From Planctomycetaceae bacterium (GTDB taxonomy: Bacteria; Planctomycetota; Planctomycetia; Pirellulales; UBA1268), in NCBI GenBank assembly GCA_947453125.1, contig CANGGC010000201.1:1-5876 (forward strand): DNA of 5,876 nucleotides, in the 5' to 3' direction. Shown in pieces: positions 5,269-5,876 of the stretch (position 1 is its first letter; each line of letters starts with the position of its first letter). The position numbers were made by a program, and so were the translations under genes. The notes under the pieces are model-generated. The model had not been told where the DNA came from and searched no databases. It saw only the letters and a list, made by a program, of their open reading frames with translations.

Positions 5269-5876
5269 CGACACCGGTCCGCAGTAAGAGTGTGCAGAGC
5301 GAGCGGGCGGTCGTCGTCGGCGTGCTCCTCCACGCCCCCGTCGATGCCCACGGCCCGCTCGACGAAATCCGTGGCCTGGCGGAGTCGGCCGGGGCGGAGG
5401 TCGTCGCCGAGCTCACGCAGCGCCGTGAAAGCCCCGATCAGACCACCTACCTCGGGAAGGGGAAGGTGACGGAGCTCGCCGGGCTCGTCGCCCACCACGA
5501 CGCCGACGTCGTGATCTTCGACAACGACCTCTCTCCGGCCCAAACCCGCAACCTTGAGCAGGAGCTGAAGACGAAGGTCCTCGACCGCTCAGAGGTGATC
5601 CTCGACATCTTCGCGGCGCGGGCCCGCACGTATGAGGCCCGCCTCGCCGTGGAACTGGCGCAACTGGAGTATTCGCTGCCGAGGCTGAAGCGGATGTGGA
5701 CGCATCTGTCGCGGCTCAAGATGGGGATCGGCATGCGCGGGCCTGGCGAGAAGCAACTCGAGGTCGATCGCCGGCTCGTCGAGAAGCGGATCCACGATCT
5801 CCGTGCCGAGGTCGCCGAGATCCACGGCCGCAAGGAGCGGCAGGTGGCGGCCCGCCAGGACCACATGACCGTCTCC
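5265..5876 (+). CDS. hflX: GTPase HflX, N-terminal part (runs off window)
   Basis: HflX is a 50S-binding GTPase that splits stalled or stress-arrested ribosomes. The visible 204 residues cover the HflX N-terminal domain and the start of the coiled-coil linker. Landmarks are YLGKGKVTEL (62-71), VIFDNDLSPAQTRNLE (83-98), DRSEVILDIFAARARTYEAR (107-126) with LAVELAQLEYSLPRL after it, and MRGPGEKQLEVDRRLV (157-172). The GTPase motifs lie beyond the right edge, so completeness cannot be judged. ATG 5265 overlaps the rsgA stop as ATGA, and GAGGA at 5254-5258 is a well-placed ribosome-binding site; translation is likely coupled to rsgA. The first 14 residues precede the usual domain start and may be a short extension. 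Confidence 0.95.
   Translation, partial: MTTPVRSKSVQSERAVVVGVLLHAPVDAHGPLDEIRGLAESAGAEVVAELTQRRESPDQTTYLGKGKVTELAGLVAHHDADVVIFDNDLSPAQTRNLEQELKTKVLDRSEVILDIFAARARTYEARLAVELAQLEYSLPRLKRMWTHLSRLKMGIGMRGPGEKQLEVDRRLVEKRIHDLRAEVAEIHGRKERQVAARQDHMTVS

Noticed and set aside
4225..5274. 349-codon minus-strand open frame
   Set aside because: It is the antisense shadow of rsgA, which has every expected GTPase and zinc-binding motif.

Overview
This is GC-rich bacterial DNA. Dense, short-spaced genes and the mix of families point to a planctomycete, probably of the Pirellulales type. The best hint is a methenyl-tetrahydromethanopterin cyclohydrolase next to a RimK-like ATP-grasp ligase: archaeal-type C1 genes are known in planctomycetes and methylotrophic proteobacteria. 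The taxon is inferred; there is no 16S or other decisive marker here.

Layout. (1) Positions 1-92, minus strand: the first 30 codons of a DtxR/MntR-type metal-dependent repressor that runs off the left edge. (2) Positions 93-315: a divergent intergenic region with two palindromes, one a perfect 16-mer at 250-265, and a weak promoter candidate. (3) Positions 316-2299: mch followed after 16 nt by an ATP-grasp ligase gene, probably an operon for tetrahydromethanopterin-linked C1 chemistry. (4) Positions 2300-2556: a non-coding gap with several short hairpins. (5) Positions 2557-3012: a small protein with a C-terminal HicB/Arc-like ribbon-helix-helix domain. (6) Positions 3039-3489, minus strand: a complete type A RNase P RNA gene (rnpB), supported by hallmark conserved segments at both ends and a matching P1 helix. 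(7) Positions 3537-5876, plus strand: a good sigma-70-type promoter, then an FHA-domain protein, rsgA and the first 204 codons of hflX, tightly packed (8-nt gap, then an ATGA stop/start overlap) and so probably one transcript.

Themes. The right half is RNA and ribosome housekeeping: RNase P RNA matures tRNA, RsgA acts in 30S assembly, and HflX is a ribosome-associated GTPase. The FHA protein heading that operon suggests a link to Ser/Thr phosphorylation, but nothing in the sequence proves it. The left half is C1 metabolism beside a metal-responsive regulator. I see no mobile element, CRISPR array, tRNA, rRNA or clear novel system. The most interesting unexplained signals are the palindromes upstream of mch and the N-terminal module of the ribbon-helix-helix protein.
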